A stretch of DNA of 64,000 bases, from the NCBI RefSeq assembly GCF_014654785.1, contig NZ_BNBD01000004.1, positions 372,001 through 436,000 of the forward strand. The letters run 5' to 3'. A model generated the notes under the pieces. The model had not been told where the DNA came from and did no database searches. It was given only the letters and a program-made list of their open reading frames with translations. Below, piece by piece: positions 37,025 through 45,989 of this stretch. Each line of letters starts with the position of its first letter. The stretch's first letter is position 1. The stretch comes from Streptomyces mashuensis (GTDB taxonomy: Bacteria > Actinomycetota > Actinomycetes > Streptomycetales > Streptomycetaceae). The translations under genes and the position numbers were made by a program.

Positions 37025-37564
37025 ATGACCGACGCGCGCGACGCCCTGCTGCAGCACATCAAGGACAAGGCCGTGGTCCACGGCAAGGTGACCCTCTCCT
37101 CCGGCAAGGAGGCCGACTACTACATCGACCTGCGCCGGATCACCCTGGACGCCGAGGCGGCGCCCCTGGTCGGCCAGGTGATGCTGGACCTGACCGCGGA
37201 CCTGGACTTCGACGCCGTCGGCGGCCTCACCCTGGGCGCCGACCCCGTGGCCTCCGCGATGCTGCACGCCGCCGCCGCGCGCGGCCGCAAGCTGGACGCG
37301 TTCGTCGTGCGCAAGGCGCAGAAGACCCACGGCATGCAGCGCCGCATCGAGGGCCCGGACATCAAGGGCCGGCGGGTGCTCGTTGTCGAGGACACCTCCA
37401 CCACCGGCGGCTCCCCGCTGACCGCCGTGGAGGCCGCGCGCGAGGCCGGCGCCGAGGTCGTGGCCGTGGCCACCATCGTCGACCGGGGTGCCGAGCAGGC
37501 CATTCAGGACGCCGGCCTGAGCTACCTCACCGGCTACACGCTGGCCGACCTCGACCTGGCCTGA
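37025..37564 (+). CDS. pyrE: Orotate phosphoribosyltransferase
   Basis: 179 residues, standard for the short actinobacterial PyrE. It joins orotate to PRPP in pyrimidine synthesis. HGKVTLSSGKEADYYIDLRR binds orotate, VRKAQKTHG is the flexible catalytic loop and VLVVEDTSTTGGSPLTAVE is the PRPP loop. ATG start at 37025. The parS palindrome lies 56 bp beyond the stop and could also act as its terminator. Confidence 0.95.
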   Translation: MTDARDALLQHIKDKAVVHGKVTLSSGKEADYYIDLRRITLDAEAAPLVGQVMLDLTADLDFDAVGGLTLGADPVASAMLHAAAARGRKLDAFVVRKAQKTHGMQRRIEGPDIKGRRVLVVEDTSTTGGSPLTAVEAAREAGAEVVAVATIVDRGAEQAIQDAGLSYLTGYTLADLDLA

Positions 37565-37620
37565 GCCCGGCCTCCCGCTCTGACCTGCGGATATCCCGCA
37601 TTCGGAGGATGATCGCGTGA

Positions 37621-37660
37621 GGAAAGGCGCGTGGTTTCACGTGAAACCACGCGCCTTTCC
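37621..37660. promoter_or_regulatory. parS centromere site within a perfect 40-bp palindrome
   Basis: GTTTCACGTGAAAC at 37634-37647 is the exact 14-bp ParB-binding consensus of Streptomyces. Here the symmetry extends to 20-bp arms with no loop (37621-37640 and 37641-37660). ParB loading here would organise the origin region. As RNA the long arms would form a hairpin, so the element can also end pyrE transcription. Confidence 0.92.
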
Positions 37661-37792
37661 CCCGTGCGGGGAGGCGTGAGCCTCATGTGGAGTAATGCGG
37701 GGAGTCTGGGAAGATGGTGGCGACGATGACCGTCGCCCCCTAGGTCAGGGCCCAGAATTCGCCCGTAACCGCACATCACAAGGAGCGGACAG

Positions 37793-38815
37793 ATGCCCAT
37801 CGCAACCCCCGAGGTCTACAACGAGATGCTCGACCGGGCGAAGGCAGGCAAGTTCGCCTACCCGGCCATCAACGTGACCTCGACGCAGACTCTGCACGCC
37901 GCCCTGCGCGGTTTCGCCGAGGCGGAGAGCGACGGCATCATCCAGATCTCCACCGGTGGTGCGGAGTTCCTGGGCGGCCAGTACAGCAAGGACATGGTCT
38001 CCGGTGCGGTGGCGCTCGCCGAGTTCGCGCACGTCGTCGCCAAGAAGTACCCGGTGAACATTGCGCTGCACACCGACCACTGCCCGAAGGACAAGCTCGA
38101 CGGCTACGTCCGCCCGCTGATCGACATCTCCGCCGAGCGCGTCGCCAAGGGCGAGAACCCGCTCTTCCAGTCCCACATGTGGGACGGCTCGGCCGAGACC
38201 CTCGCCGACAACCTGGCCATCGCCCAGGAGCTGCTCGCCAAGGCCGCCGCCGCGAAGATCATCCTCGAGGTCGAGATCACCCCGACCGGTGGCGAGGAGG
38301 ACGGCGTCTCGCACGAGATCAACGACGAGCTCTACACCACCGTCGAGGACGCCGTCCGCACCGCCGAGGCCCTGGGCCTGGGCGAGAAGGGCCGCTACCT
38401 GCTGGCCGCCTCCTTCGGCAACGTCCACGGCGTCTACAAGCCGGGCAACGTCGTGCTCCGCCCCGAGCTGCTCAAGGACCTCCAGGAGGGCGTCGCCGCC
38501 CGCTTCGGCAAGGACAACCCCTTCGACTTCGTCTTCCACGGCGGCTCCGGCTCCACCCAGGAGGAGATCCGCACCGCGCTGGAGAACGGCGTCGTGAAGA
38601 TGAACCTCGACACCGACACCCAGTACGCCTTCACCCGCCCCGTCGCGGCCCACATGTTCCAGAACTACGACGGCGTCCTGAAGGTCGACGGCGAGGTCGG
38701 CAACAAGAAGGCCTACGACCCGCGCACCTGGGGCAAGCTGGCCGAGGCGAGCATGGCCGAGCGCGTCGCCAAGGCCTGCGCCGACCTGCGCTCCACGGGC
38801 ACCAAGCTGAAGTGA
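37793..38815 (+). CDS. fbaA: Class II fructose-bisphosphate aldolase
   Basis: 340 residues. It cleaves fructose 1,6-bisphosphate to two triose phosphates, a zinc-dependent reaction of glycolysis. LHTDHCPKDKLDGYVRP carries the catalytic Asp and first zinc His, EVEITPTGGEEDGVSHE the next acidic and His ligands, FGNVHGVYKPGNVVL the third His, and FHGGSGSTQEEI the phosphate loop. The ATG at 37793 follows AAGGAGCG. A terminator lies 30 bp downstream. Confidence 0.96.
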   Translation: MPIATPEVYNEMLDRAKAGKFAYPAINVTSTQTLHAALRGFAEAESDGIIQISTGGAEFLGGQYSKDMVSGAVALAEFAHVVAKKYPVNIALHTDHCPKDKLDGYVRPLIDISAERVAKGENPLFQSHMWDGSAETLADNLAIAQELLAKAAAAKIILEVEITPTGGEEDGVSHEINDELYTTVEDAVRTAEALGLGEKGRYLLAASFGNVHGVYKPGNVVLRPELLKDLQEGVAARFGKDNPFDFVFHGGSGSTQEEIRTALENGVVKMNLDTDTQYAFTRPVAAHMFQNYDGVLKVDGEVGNKKAYDPRTWGKLAEASMAERVAKACADLRSTGTKLK

Positions 38816-38844
38816 CCCAGTGATCCGCTGAAGCCGGATCCGAA

Positions 38845-38880
38845 GGGCCCGGTCGCCGTCACCATGCGGCGGCCGGGCCC
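38845..38880 (+). terminator. Terminator of fbaA
   Basis: A 14-bp stem with one G-T pair (GGGCCCGGTCGCCG with CGGCGGCCGGGCCC) and an 8-nt loop, 30 bp after the stop. Confidence 0.85.
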
Positions 38881-38898
38881 TTGCGCGACCATGCGAGG

Positions 38899-40395
38899 GT
38901 GACCGGTTCGCGCCCCGTGACCGCCCCCGCCCCCGCGCCCCCCGACGTCCGCATGGGCACCGGGCCGGGCCGGGCCGTGCTGCTCACGGCCGTGCTGGGG
39001 AGCGGCATGGCCCTGCTGGACAGCACCGTCGTGACCGTCGCCCTGCCGCACATCGGCCGCGACTTCGGTGTGGGCCTGGCCGCGCTCCAGTGGACGGTCA
39101 ACGCCTACATGCTCACCCTCGCCGGGCTGATCCTCCTGGGCGGCTCGCTCGGCGACCGCTACGGACGGCGCCGGATCTTCCTCCTCGGCGTGATCTGGTT
39201 CGCCCTCGCCTCCCTCGCCTGCGGGCTCGCACCCGGCGCCGGCGTGCTCATCGCCGCCCGCGCGCTCCAGGGCGTCGGCGGCGCCCTCCTCACGCCCGGC
39301 TCGCTCGCCCTGCTCCAGTCCGTCTTCCGCGCCGAGGACCGGGCGCCCGCGGTGGGCGCCTGGTCCGGGCTGGGCGGCGTGGCCGCCGCGGTCGGCCCGT
39401 TCGTCGGCGGCTGGCTGGTCGACGGGCCGGGCTGGCGCTGGGTGTTCCTGATCAACCTGCCCGTGGCCGCGGTCTGCGTCCTGGTCGCCCGCCGCTGCGT
39501 CCCCGAGACCCGCGACCCCGCCGCAGGCGGCCGCTTCGACGTGCTCGGCGCGGCCCTCGGCGCCCTCGCGCTGGGCGCCGTGACGTACGCGCTGATCGCC
39601 GCGCCCGGCCGGGGCGCCTCGCCCGCTGTGCTCGGGCCGGCCGTCGCGGGCGTCCTGCTCGGCGTGGCGTTCGTCGTCGTGGAGCGGCGCCGGCCCAACC
39701 CCATGCTGCCGCTGGAGATCTTCCGCGCCCGGACGTTCACCGCCGTCAACGTCGTCACGCTGTTCGTGTACGCGGCGTTCAGCGGCTTCTTCTTCCTCGC
39801 CGTGCTCCAGCTCCAGATCGTCGCCGGCTGGTCGGCGCTGGCCGCCGGCACGGCCCTGCTGCCCACCACCGTGCTGATGCTGCTGCTGTCCGCGCGCTCC
39901 GGCCGCGTCGCCGAGCGCATCGGCGCGCGGCTTCCGCTGACCGTGGGGCCGCTGCTGTGCGCGGGCGGGCTGCTGCTGATGACCCGGGCCGGCAGCGGCG
40001 CGGTGTACTGGCGGGACGTGCTGCCCGCCCTCGTGGTGCTGGGCTTGGGCATGGCGGTGCTGGTGGCGCCGCTGACGGCGACCGTGCTGGCGTCCGTGGA
40101 CGTGTCCCGCGCGGGCCTGGCCAGCGGCATCAACAACGCCGCCGCGCGGGCCGCCGGCCTCGTCGCGGTCGCCGCGCTCCCGCTGGCCGCCGGCATGGGC
40201 GAGGACGCCCAGCGCGACCCGGCCGCGTTCGACGCCGCCTTCACCCGCGCCATGGTGCTGTGCGCGGGCGCGCTCGTGGCCGGCTCGGTGCTGGCCTGGA
40301 CGACCGTACGCGACCGGCGCCGCCGCAGCTGCCACCCGGAGTGCGCGTACCACTGCGGGGTGTCCTCACCGCCACTCGACCCGGGCGAGACGTGA
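38899..40395 (+). CDS. MFS exporter, DHA2 (14-TMS, EmrB/QacA) type
   Basis: 498 residues with about 14 membrane helices. ALLDSTVVTVALPHIGRDFG is motif D1 of proton-driven drug exporters, LGDRYGRRRIFLLG motif A and ALQGVGGALLTPGSLALLQ motif C of antiporters. It probably exports a hydrophobic drug or metabolite; the substrate is unknown. The GTG at 38899 was chosen; a TTG at 38881 in frame is possible. The Cys-containing polar tail (SCHPECAYHCGV) is unusual for the family. No regulator is adjacent. Confidence 0.88.
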   Translation: MTGSRPVTAPAPAPPDVRMGTGPGRAVLLTAVLGSGMALLDSTVVTVALPHIGRDFGVGLAALQWTVNAYMLTLAGLILLGGSLGDRYGRRRIFLLGVIWFALASLACGLAPGAGVLIAARALQGVGGALLTPGSLALLQSVFRAEDRAPAVGAWSGLGGVAAAVGPFVGGWLVDGPGWRWVFLINLPVAAVCVLVARRCVPETRDPAAGGRFDVLGAALGALALGAVTYALIAAPGRGASPAVLGPAVAGVLLGVAFVVVERRRPNPMLPLEIFRARTFTAVNVVTLFVYAAFSGFFFLAVLQLQIVAGWSALAAGTALLPTTVLMLLLSARSGRVAERIGARLPLTVGPLLCAGGLLLMTRAGSGAVYWRDVLPALVVLGLGMAVLVAPLTATVLASVDVSRAGLASGINNAAARAAGLVAVAALPLAAGMGEDAQRDPAAFDAAFTRAMVLCAGALVAGSVLAWTTVRDRRRRSCHPECAYHCGVSSPPLDPGET

Positions 40396-40520
40396 CGCGC
40401 GACCGGACGACAGGCCCTGCCCCGCCCGTGCCCCGTGCCCCCGCCCCGTGCCCCCGCCCGCCGCGGACAGGCCGTGCCCCGGGCCGCCCACCGGCCCCGC
40501 GAGCGGGCAGACTGGAGTCC

Positions 40521-40934
40521 ATGGCCATTCACGAGAACCTGCTCGGGGGACCGCCCCCGACCCACCTGCCCGACGACCCCGAGCCGCGCGAGCTGCTCGC
40601 CTCCGGCACGGCCCCGGCCGACGTCGCCGCGAAGTACCCCGCCTCCTCCCTGGCGTGGGCGCAGCTGGCCGACGAGGCGTTCGAGGCCGGCCGCGTCGTC
40701 GAGTCGTACGCCTACGCCCGCACCGGCTACCACCGCGGCCTGGACGCGCTGCGCCGCAGCGGATGGAAGGGCCACGGGCCGGTGCCGTTCGAGCACGAGC
40801 CCAACCGCGGCTTCCTGCGGGCGCTGCACGCGCTGGCCCGCGCCGCGCAGGCCATCGGCGAGCAGGAGGAGTACGAGCGCTGCTCGCAGTTCCTGCGCGA
40901 CAGCTCGCCGACCGCCGCCAACACCCTGGGCTGA
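40521..40934 (+). CDS. DUF3151 family protein
   Basis: 137 residues. The start AIHENLLGGPPPTHLPDDPE and the block LAWAQLADEAFEAGRVVESYAYARTGYHRGLDALRRSGWKG (two parts) are the DUF3151 signature; the helical pattern resembles a TPR-like fold. It is conserved beside fba in streptomycetes; function unknown. ATG start at 40521. The 125 bp upstream is C-rich with a repeated CCCCGTGCCCCCG unit and no gene. Confidence 0.88.
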   Translation: MAIHENLLGGPPPTHLPDDPEPRELLASGTAPADVAAKYPASSLAWAQLADEAFEAGRVVESYAYARTGYHRGLDALRRSGWKGHGPVPFEHEPNRGFLRALHALARAAQAIGEQEEYERCSQFLRDSSPTAANTLG

Positions 40935-41044
40935 CCGCCCGGCCGGGACGCCGTCACGGCCCTTGCCGTGGCGGCGTCCGGCACCGCATGATCGCGGCGT
41001 GCCCCCGGCGATCCCGGGGGGCGTGCGACTTGCAGGGAGGCGAC

Positions 41045-41911
41045 GTGTTCCCCGAACCACCGCTCGGCCCGCCCGCACCACCCGCCCCGGACGGGGCTCC
41101 CGTTCCCGGGCCCAACCTCGAGTTCTCCGGCTCCACCCCGTACGAGGAGTACGTACGGGCCGACGTCCTGTCCCACCTCCAGCAGCCCCTCACCGACGAC
41201 CCGGGCGAGATGTCGTTCCTCGTCACCACGCAGGTGATGGAGCTGTGGTTCACGCTGATCGTGCACGAGTGGGAGACCGCCGCGCGGGGCCTGCGCGAGG
41301 ACGACGTGCCGCGGGCCATGGCCGCGCTGAAGCGCTCCACGTACGAGCTCCGGGCGCTCAACGCGTGCTGGGAGCCGCTGGCGCACCTGACGCCGGCCCA
41401 GTTCAACGCGTTCCGCGCCGCGCTGGGGGAGGCGTCCGGCTTCCAGTCGGCCACGTACCGGCGGCTGGAGTTCCTGCTCGGCGAGAAGTCGGCTGCCATG
41501 CTGGTGCCCTACCGCGGTGCGCCGCGCATCCACGCCGAGCTGGAGAAGGCGCTGCACGAGCCGGGCCTGTACGACGAGGTGCTGCGCTGGCTGGCGCGGC
41601 GCGGCCATGCGATACCCGGCGCGGTCGTGCACCGCGACGTGGCGGAGCGCTACGCCCCTGACCCGGCCGTGGAACGGGTGTGGCAGCAGGTGTACGCCGG
41701 TGACCAGCACAGCCCGGAGTGCCGGCTGGGGGAGGCGCTGACGGAGGTCGCCGAGCTGGTGTGGCGCTGGCGCAACGACCACCTGGTGGCGACCCGCCGG
41801 GCCATGGGGGCGAAGGTGGGGTCGGGCGGTTCGGCGGGCGTGGCGTGGCTGGAGAAGCGGGCCGCGAAGCACGTGTTCCCCGAGCTGTGGACGGCCCGCA
41901 GCCATGTCTGA
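41045..41911 (+). CDS. kynA: Tryptophan 2,3-dioxygenase
   Basis: 288 residues. The haem enzyme that opens the indole ring of L-tryptophan to N-formylkynurenine. Conserved blocks: FSGSTPYEEYVRADVLSHLQ, MSFLVTTQVMELWFTLIVHEWE with the active-site helix, FQSATYRRLEFLLGEKSA binding substrate carboxylate, and the C-terminal VSWLEKRAAKHVFPELW-type end (here GVAWLEKR). The GTG at 41045 follows GGGAGG. It overlaps kynU by 8 bp, the first gene of a three-gene operon. Confidence 0.95.
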   Translation: MFPEPPLGPPAPPAPDGAPVPGPNLEFSGSTPYEEYVRADVLSHLQQPLTDDPGEMSFLVTTQVMELWFTLIVHEWETAARGLREDDVPRAMAALKRSTYELRALNACWEPLAHLTPAQFNAFRAALGEASGFQSATYRRLEFLLGEKSAAMLVPYRGAPRIHAELEKALHEPGLYDEVLRWLARRGHAIPGAVVHRDVAERYAPDPAVERVWQQVYAGDQHSPECRLGEALTEVAELVWRWRNDHLVATRRAMGAKVGSGGSAGVAWLEKRAAKHVFPELWTARSHV

Positions 41912-43202
41912 CGTGTTCCCGGGCGGGGTGCCCGAGTTCGCCCCGTGGGCGGGGCCGGAGCCGGAGACGGGCGGGCCGCCGTGCCTGGCCGCCGAGGCCG
42001 CCGCGCTGGACGCCGCCGATCCGCTGCGGGACCGGCGGGAGGCGTTCGTGGTCGACGCCCCCGGCGACCCGGAAGGGGTCGTCTACCTGGACGGCAACTC
42101 GCTGGGCGCCCTGCCGCGCGGCGTCGCCGGGCGGCTGGCGGCCGTCGTCGAGGAGGAGTGGGGCCGGCTGCGCATCCGCTCGTGGACCGAGTCGGGCTGG
42201 TGGACGGCGCCGGAGCGGGTCGGCGACCGGGTCGGCCGGCTGCTCGGCGCGGCCCCCGGGCAGGTGGTGGCCGGCGACTCGACCAGCGTCAACGTGTTCA
42301 AGGCCGTGGTGGGCGCGGTACGGCTGGCGCGGGCCGCGGCGCCGGGCCGCGACGAGGTCCTCGTCGACGCGGCGACGTTCCCCACCGACGGCTACATCGC
42401 CGCCTCCGCCGCCCGTCTGACGGGCTGTACGGTGCGGGCGGTGCCGGCCACGGACGTCGCCGAGGCGGCGGGGCCCCGTACGGCCGTCGCGCTCGTCAAC
42501 CACGTCGACTACCGCACGGGCCGGCTGCACGACCTGCCCGGCATCACCGGGGCGCTGCACGCCGCGGGCGCCCGCACGGTGTGGGACCTGTGCCACAGCG
42601 CGGGCGCGCTGCCGGTCGGGCTCGACGCGTCCGGCGCGGACTTCGCGGTGGCGTGCACGTACAAGTACCTCAACGGCGGGCCGGGCGCGCCCGCCTGCCT
42701 GTACGTGCGCCGCGAACTCCAGCCGCGCTTCGACTCGCCGCTGCCCGGCTGGAACTCGCACGCCGACCCCTTCGGCATGGACCCGGCCTACACGCCCGCG
42801 GACGGCGCGGTGCGCGGCCGCGTCGGCACGCCGGAGATCCTGTCGCTGCTCGCGCTCGACGCGGCCCTCGACGTGTGGGACGGCGTCGACCTGGGCGTGG
42901 TGCGCGCCAAGAGCCTGGACCTGACCGACTTCTTCCTGCGCTGCGTGGAACGGTACGTGCCCGCCGGGCGCACGGAGTGCGTGACGCCGCTGCCGCACGA
43001 GGAACGCGGCAGCCAGGTGTCGCTGCGCTGCGCCGGCGCCGGGGACGTCATGGCGGAGCTGGTCCGGCGCGGCGTCGTCGGCGACTTCCGCCGCCCGGAC
43101 GTGCTGCGCTTCGGCTTCGCGCCGCTGTACACGTCGTTCGCCGACACCGAGCGCGCGGCGCGGGTGCTCGGCGAGGTGGTGACGTCGGGGCCGGTCCGGT
43201 GA
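41904..43202 (+). CDS. kynU: Kynureninase
   Basis: 432 residues, PLP-dependent. It splits kynurenine to anthranilate and alanine. VYLDGNSLGALPRG is the family N-terminus, GDSTSVNVFKA binds the PLP phosphate, VWDLCHSAGALPVGLDASGADFAV holds the PLP Asp, and CTYKYLNGGPGAPACLYV contains the Schiff-base lysine. The ATG at 41904 lies inside the end of kynA, so translation is coupled. The stop overlaps kynB by 4 bp. Confidence 0.95.
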   Translation: MSDVFPGGVPEFAPWAGPEPETGGPPCLAAEAAALDAADPLRDRREAFVVDAPGDPEGVVYLDGNSLGALPRGVAGRLAAVVEEEWGRLRIRSWTESGWWTAPERVGDRVGRLLGAAPGQVVAGDSTSVNVFKAVVGAVRLARAAAPGRDEVLVDAATFPTDGYIAASAARLTGCTVRAVPATDVAEAAGPRTAVALVNHVDYRTGRLHDLPGITGALHAAGARTVWDLCHSAGALPVGLDASGADFAVACTYKYLNGGPGAPACLYVRRELQPRFDSPLPGWNSHADPFGMDPAYTPADGAVRGRVGTPEILSLLALDAALDVWDGVDLGVVRAKSLDLTDFFLRCVERYVPAGRTECVTPLPHEERGSQVSLRCAGAGDVMAELVRRGVVGDFRRPDVLRFGFAPLYTSFADTERAARVLGEVVTSGPVR

Positions 43203-43933
43203 CCGCCGCCGGCCCGCGCACCACGCTCGCGTACGGGCCGCACCCCAGCCAGGTCGTCGACGTGTACGGCCCGCCGGCGCACGGCCCGGCCGGGCTCCGC
43301 GTGACCCTGCTGCACGGCGGCTACTGGCGGCAGCGCTACGACCGCTCCTACCTGGTGCCGCTGGCGCAGGCCCTGGCGGCCGAGGGCGTGGAGGTGGCGC
43401 TGGCCGAGTACCGCCGGGTGGGCGGGGGAGGGGGCTGGCCGGCGACGGCGGAGGACGTGGTCGCGGCGGTGGGGTCGCGGTCGGCCGGCGGCGTCGGCCG
43501 GCACGTACTCGTCGGGCACTCCGCCGGCGGGCACCTCGCGCTCTGGGCCGTCTCCTCGCCCGCCGGGGCACGGCTCGCCGTCGACCACGTGGTGGCCGTG
43601 GCGCCCGTCGCCGACCTCGGGCTGGCCCGGCGGCTGCGGCTGAGCGACGGTGCCGTGGACGAGCTGCTGGGCGGGCACGACGAGGCCGGTGCCGATCCCG
43701 TACGGCTGGTGCCGGCCCGGGTGCCCGTCACCGTGCTGCACGGCAGCGACGACGCCGACGTGCCGGCCGCCCTGTCCACCGGCTACGCGGCCGCCGCGCG
43801 GGCCGCCGGCGGCCGTGTGGAGCTGCGCGTCCTCCCCGGCGCGGACCACTTCGCGCCCCTCACGCCGGGCACGGCGGCGTACGACGTCCTGCGCGAAGCA
43901 GTGAGGGAGGACCCGGGGCGGTCCGCCGGGTAG
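43199..43933 (+). CDS. kynB: Alpha/beta hydrolase, probable kynurenine formamidase
   Basis: 244 residues. It should hydrolyse N-formylkynurenine to kynurenine. TLLHGGYWRQRYDRSYL is the HGGYW oxyanion signature of esterase-type formamidases, GHSAGGHLALWA carries the nucleophile Ser, and the late HGSDDADVP and GADHFAPL supply Asp and His. This is the alpha/beta-hydrolase form, not the metal-dependent bacterial KynB; the gene symbol is by function. The GTG start overlaps kynU as GTGA. Confidence 0.88.
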   Translation: MTAAGPRTTLAYGPHPSQVVDVYGPPAHGPAGLRVTLLHGGYWRQRYDRSYLVPLAQALAAEGVEVALAEYRRVGGGGGWPATAEDVVAAVGSRSAGGVGRHVLVGHSAGGHLALWAVSSPAGARLAVDHVVAVAPVADLGLARRLRLSDGAVDELLGGHDEAGADPVRLVPARVPVTVLHGSDDADVPAALSTGYAAAARAAGGRVELRVLPGADHFAPLTPGTAAYDVLREAVREDPGRSAG

Positions 43934-44007
43934 TACTTGAGACGGACCCGCACAGATCCGCTTCCGTGGGGACGCCGGGATGGAAACGTTTCCTTACGGT
44001 GGACGGC

Positions 44008-45321
44008 GTGACCGACACCTCTCCCACGACCGCCGCCCCGCGCAGCGAGTTCCACCTCGTCAGGGGCGCCCTCGCCGGCTTGCGCCAGGACCTGTTCACC
44101 GACGCCTTCGCGCTGCGGCCGCTGCCGCCCCTCGCCGACGGTCACCCCCTGCTGCGCCGGGTGCCGGCCGGGCTGCGGCGGTACGTGCGCTGGCTGCCGC
44201 ACGCGGCGGTCGCCGGGCTGGCCCTGCTGATGGCACTCGCCCTGTTCTCGCGCCGGCCGGGCCTCGACGCCCTGCTGTTCTCGGCGATCGCCGTCGTGCC
44301 GCTGGTGACGACGCTGTTCCGGCCGGTCGGCGCCTGGTGGCTGTCGCTGGGCGCGGCCTTCCTGAGCGCCGCGGTCGTCGGCGGCACGCCGTGGAACCCC
44401 GTGTGGTTCGCGTCCCACCTCGTCGTGATGGCCCTCGTCACCCTGCGCACCCGGCCCCGCCTCGCCGCCGGCATGTGGCTGCTGACCACGGCCTTCGGCG
44501 CGGCGATGAGCTCGGTGGGCGGCTCCTACGGCTACGGCTACGGGGTCCTCTTCGAGATGACGGTGGCCTCGGGCGTCGTGCTCTTCGCCGTGGCGGCGTG
44601 GCGGGCGATGCGTGACTCCCGGCGGCAGGTGGAGGTGCAGACCGAGGTCACGCGCGCCGAGCGCTCACGGCGCACGCTGCTGGAGGAGCGCACGACCATC
44701 GCGCGCGAGCTGCACGACGTCGTCGCGCACCACATGTCGGTCGTCGCGATCCAGGCCGAGGCCGCGCCGTACCGGGTGCAGGACCCGCCGCCGGAGCTCG
44801 CCGCCGCGTTCGCCACGATCCGCGAGAACGCGGTGGCCGCGCTGACCGAGCTGCGGCGCGTCCTGGGTGTCGTACGGTCCGAGGACCCCGACGCGCTCGG
44901 CGACGCGGGGCCGGAGGCCCCGCAGCCCACGCTGGCCGACCTGGACGGGCTGCTGGCCAATGTGCGCCAGGCCGGGCTGAGTGTCGAACTCGTCGTGACC
45001 GGGCCGGTGCGGCGGCTGCCGCAGGGCGTGGAGCTGTCGGCGTACCGGATCGTGCAGGAGGCGCTCAGCAACGTGCTGCGGCACGCGCCGGGCGCGCCCG
45101 CGCGCGTCGAGATCAGCCACGTCCTGGGCGGGCTGGGCCTGCGCGTCGTCAACGGCCGGCCGGACCGGCTGGCCAAGCCGTCGCCGGGCGCGGGCCACGG
45201 TCTGCTCGGCATGCGGGAGCGCGTCACGATGCTCGGCGGCAGCATGGCCACGGGGCCCACGGGTGACGGCGGCTACGAGGTGACGGCGTTCCTGCCCGGC
45301 GCGGAGGCGGTGGCCGAGTGA
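44008..45321 (+). CDS. Two-component sensor histidine kinase (NarL-type, HisKA_3)
   Basis: 437 residues. Residues ~45-205 hold about five to six membrane helices. The dimerisation box TTIARELHDVVAHHMSVVAIQAEAA carries the phospho-accepting His. The ATPase part includes LSAYRIVQEALSNVLRHA (N box) and GAGHGLLGMRERVTMLGG (G box). The signal is unknown; short loops suggest sensing in the membrane. The GTG at 44008 is used; a GTG at 43966 would add 14 residues. It overlaps its regulator gene as GTGA. Confidence 0.9.
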   Translation: MTDTSPTTAAPRSEFHLVRGALAGLRQDLFTDAFALRPLPPLADGHPLLRRVPAGLRRYVRWLPHAAVAGLALLMALALFSRRPGLDALLFSAIAVVPLVTTLFRPVGAWWLSLGAAFLSAAVVGGTPWNPVWFASHLVVMALVTLRTRPRLAAGMWLLTTAFGAAMSSVGGSYGYGYGVLFEMTVASGVVLFAVAAWRAMRDSRRQVEVQTEVTRAERSRRTLLEERTTIARELHDVVAHHMSVVAIQAEAAPYRVQDPPPELAAAFATIRENAVAALTELRRVLGVVRSEDPDALGDAGPEAPQPTLADLDGLLANVRQAGLSVELVVTGPVRRLPQGVELSAYRIVQEALSNVLRHAPGAPARVEISHVLGGLGLRVVNGRPDRLAKPSPGAGHGLLGMRERVTMLGGSMATGPTGDGGYEVTAFLPGAEAVAE

Positions 45322-45989
45322 GCATCAAAGTGCTGATCGTCGACGACCAGATGATGGTCCGCGAGGGCTTCTCGGTGCTGCTGGGCGCACAGCCCGACAT
45401 CGAGGTGATCGGCGAGGCGGTGAACGGCCGCGACGCGGTCGGGAAGGTCGCCGCGCTCCGCCCGGACGTGGTGCTCATGGACATCCGCATGCCGGAGATG
45501 AACGGCCTCGACGCCACCCGGGAGATCGTCGCGGCCGACGCGGACGCGAAGGTGCTGGTGCTCACCACGTTCGACCTGGACGAGTACGTGTACCAGGCGC
45601 TGCGCGCCGGGGCGAGCGGCTTCCTGCTGAAGGACGCGTCGGCGACGCAGCTGGCGGAGGGCGTACGCGTCGTCGCGGCCGGCGAGGCGCTGCTGGCCCC
45701 GGCGGTCACCAAACGCCTCATCCAGGAGTTCACCCGCCTGGGCGCGGCGGGCCGCACGACGCCGCCCCCTTCGGCCGAACGCTTCGGCGACCTCACGGAC
45801 CGCGAGACGGAGGTCCTCGTGCTGGTGGCCCAGGGCCGCTCGAACTCGGAGATCGCGGCGGACCTGGTGGTGGCGGAGTCGACGGTGAAGACGCACGTCA
45901 GCCGCATCCTGGTGAAACTGGGCCTGCGCGACCGCACGCAGGCGGCGGTCTTCGCGTACGAGACGGGGCTGGTACGGCCCGGCGCGTGA
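45318..45989 (+). CDS. NarL/FixJ-type response regulator
   Basis: 223 residues. Receiver domain at the start (KVLIVDDQMMVREGFSVLLGAQ, phospho-Asp in DVVLMDIRMPEMNG, Lys in FLLKDAS), then a LuxR helix-turn-helix (LTDRETEVLVLVAQGRSNSEIAADLVVAESTVKTHVSRIL in two parts). It pairs with the upstream kinase through a 4-bp overlap. Targets are not known. The pair follows the kyn operon directly, but nothing ties its signal to tryptophan. Confidence 0.93.
   Translation: MSIKVLIVDDQMMVREGFSVLLGAQPDIEVIGEAVNGRDAVGKVAALRPDVVLMDIRMPEMNGLDATREIVAADADAKVLVLTTFDLDEYVYQALRAGASGFLLKDASATQLAEGVRVVAAGEALLAPAVTKRLIQEFTRLGAAGRTTPPPSAERFGDLTDRETEVLVLVAQGRSNSEIAADLVVAESTVKTHVSRILVKLGLRDRTQAAVFAYETGLVRPGA

Noticed and set aside
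41045..43933. kyn genes as part of a secondary-metabolite cluster
   Set aside because: No NRPS, PKS or tailoring genes are adjacent; only precursor supply can be proposed.
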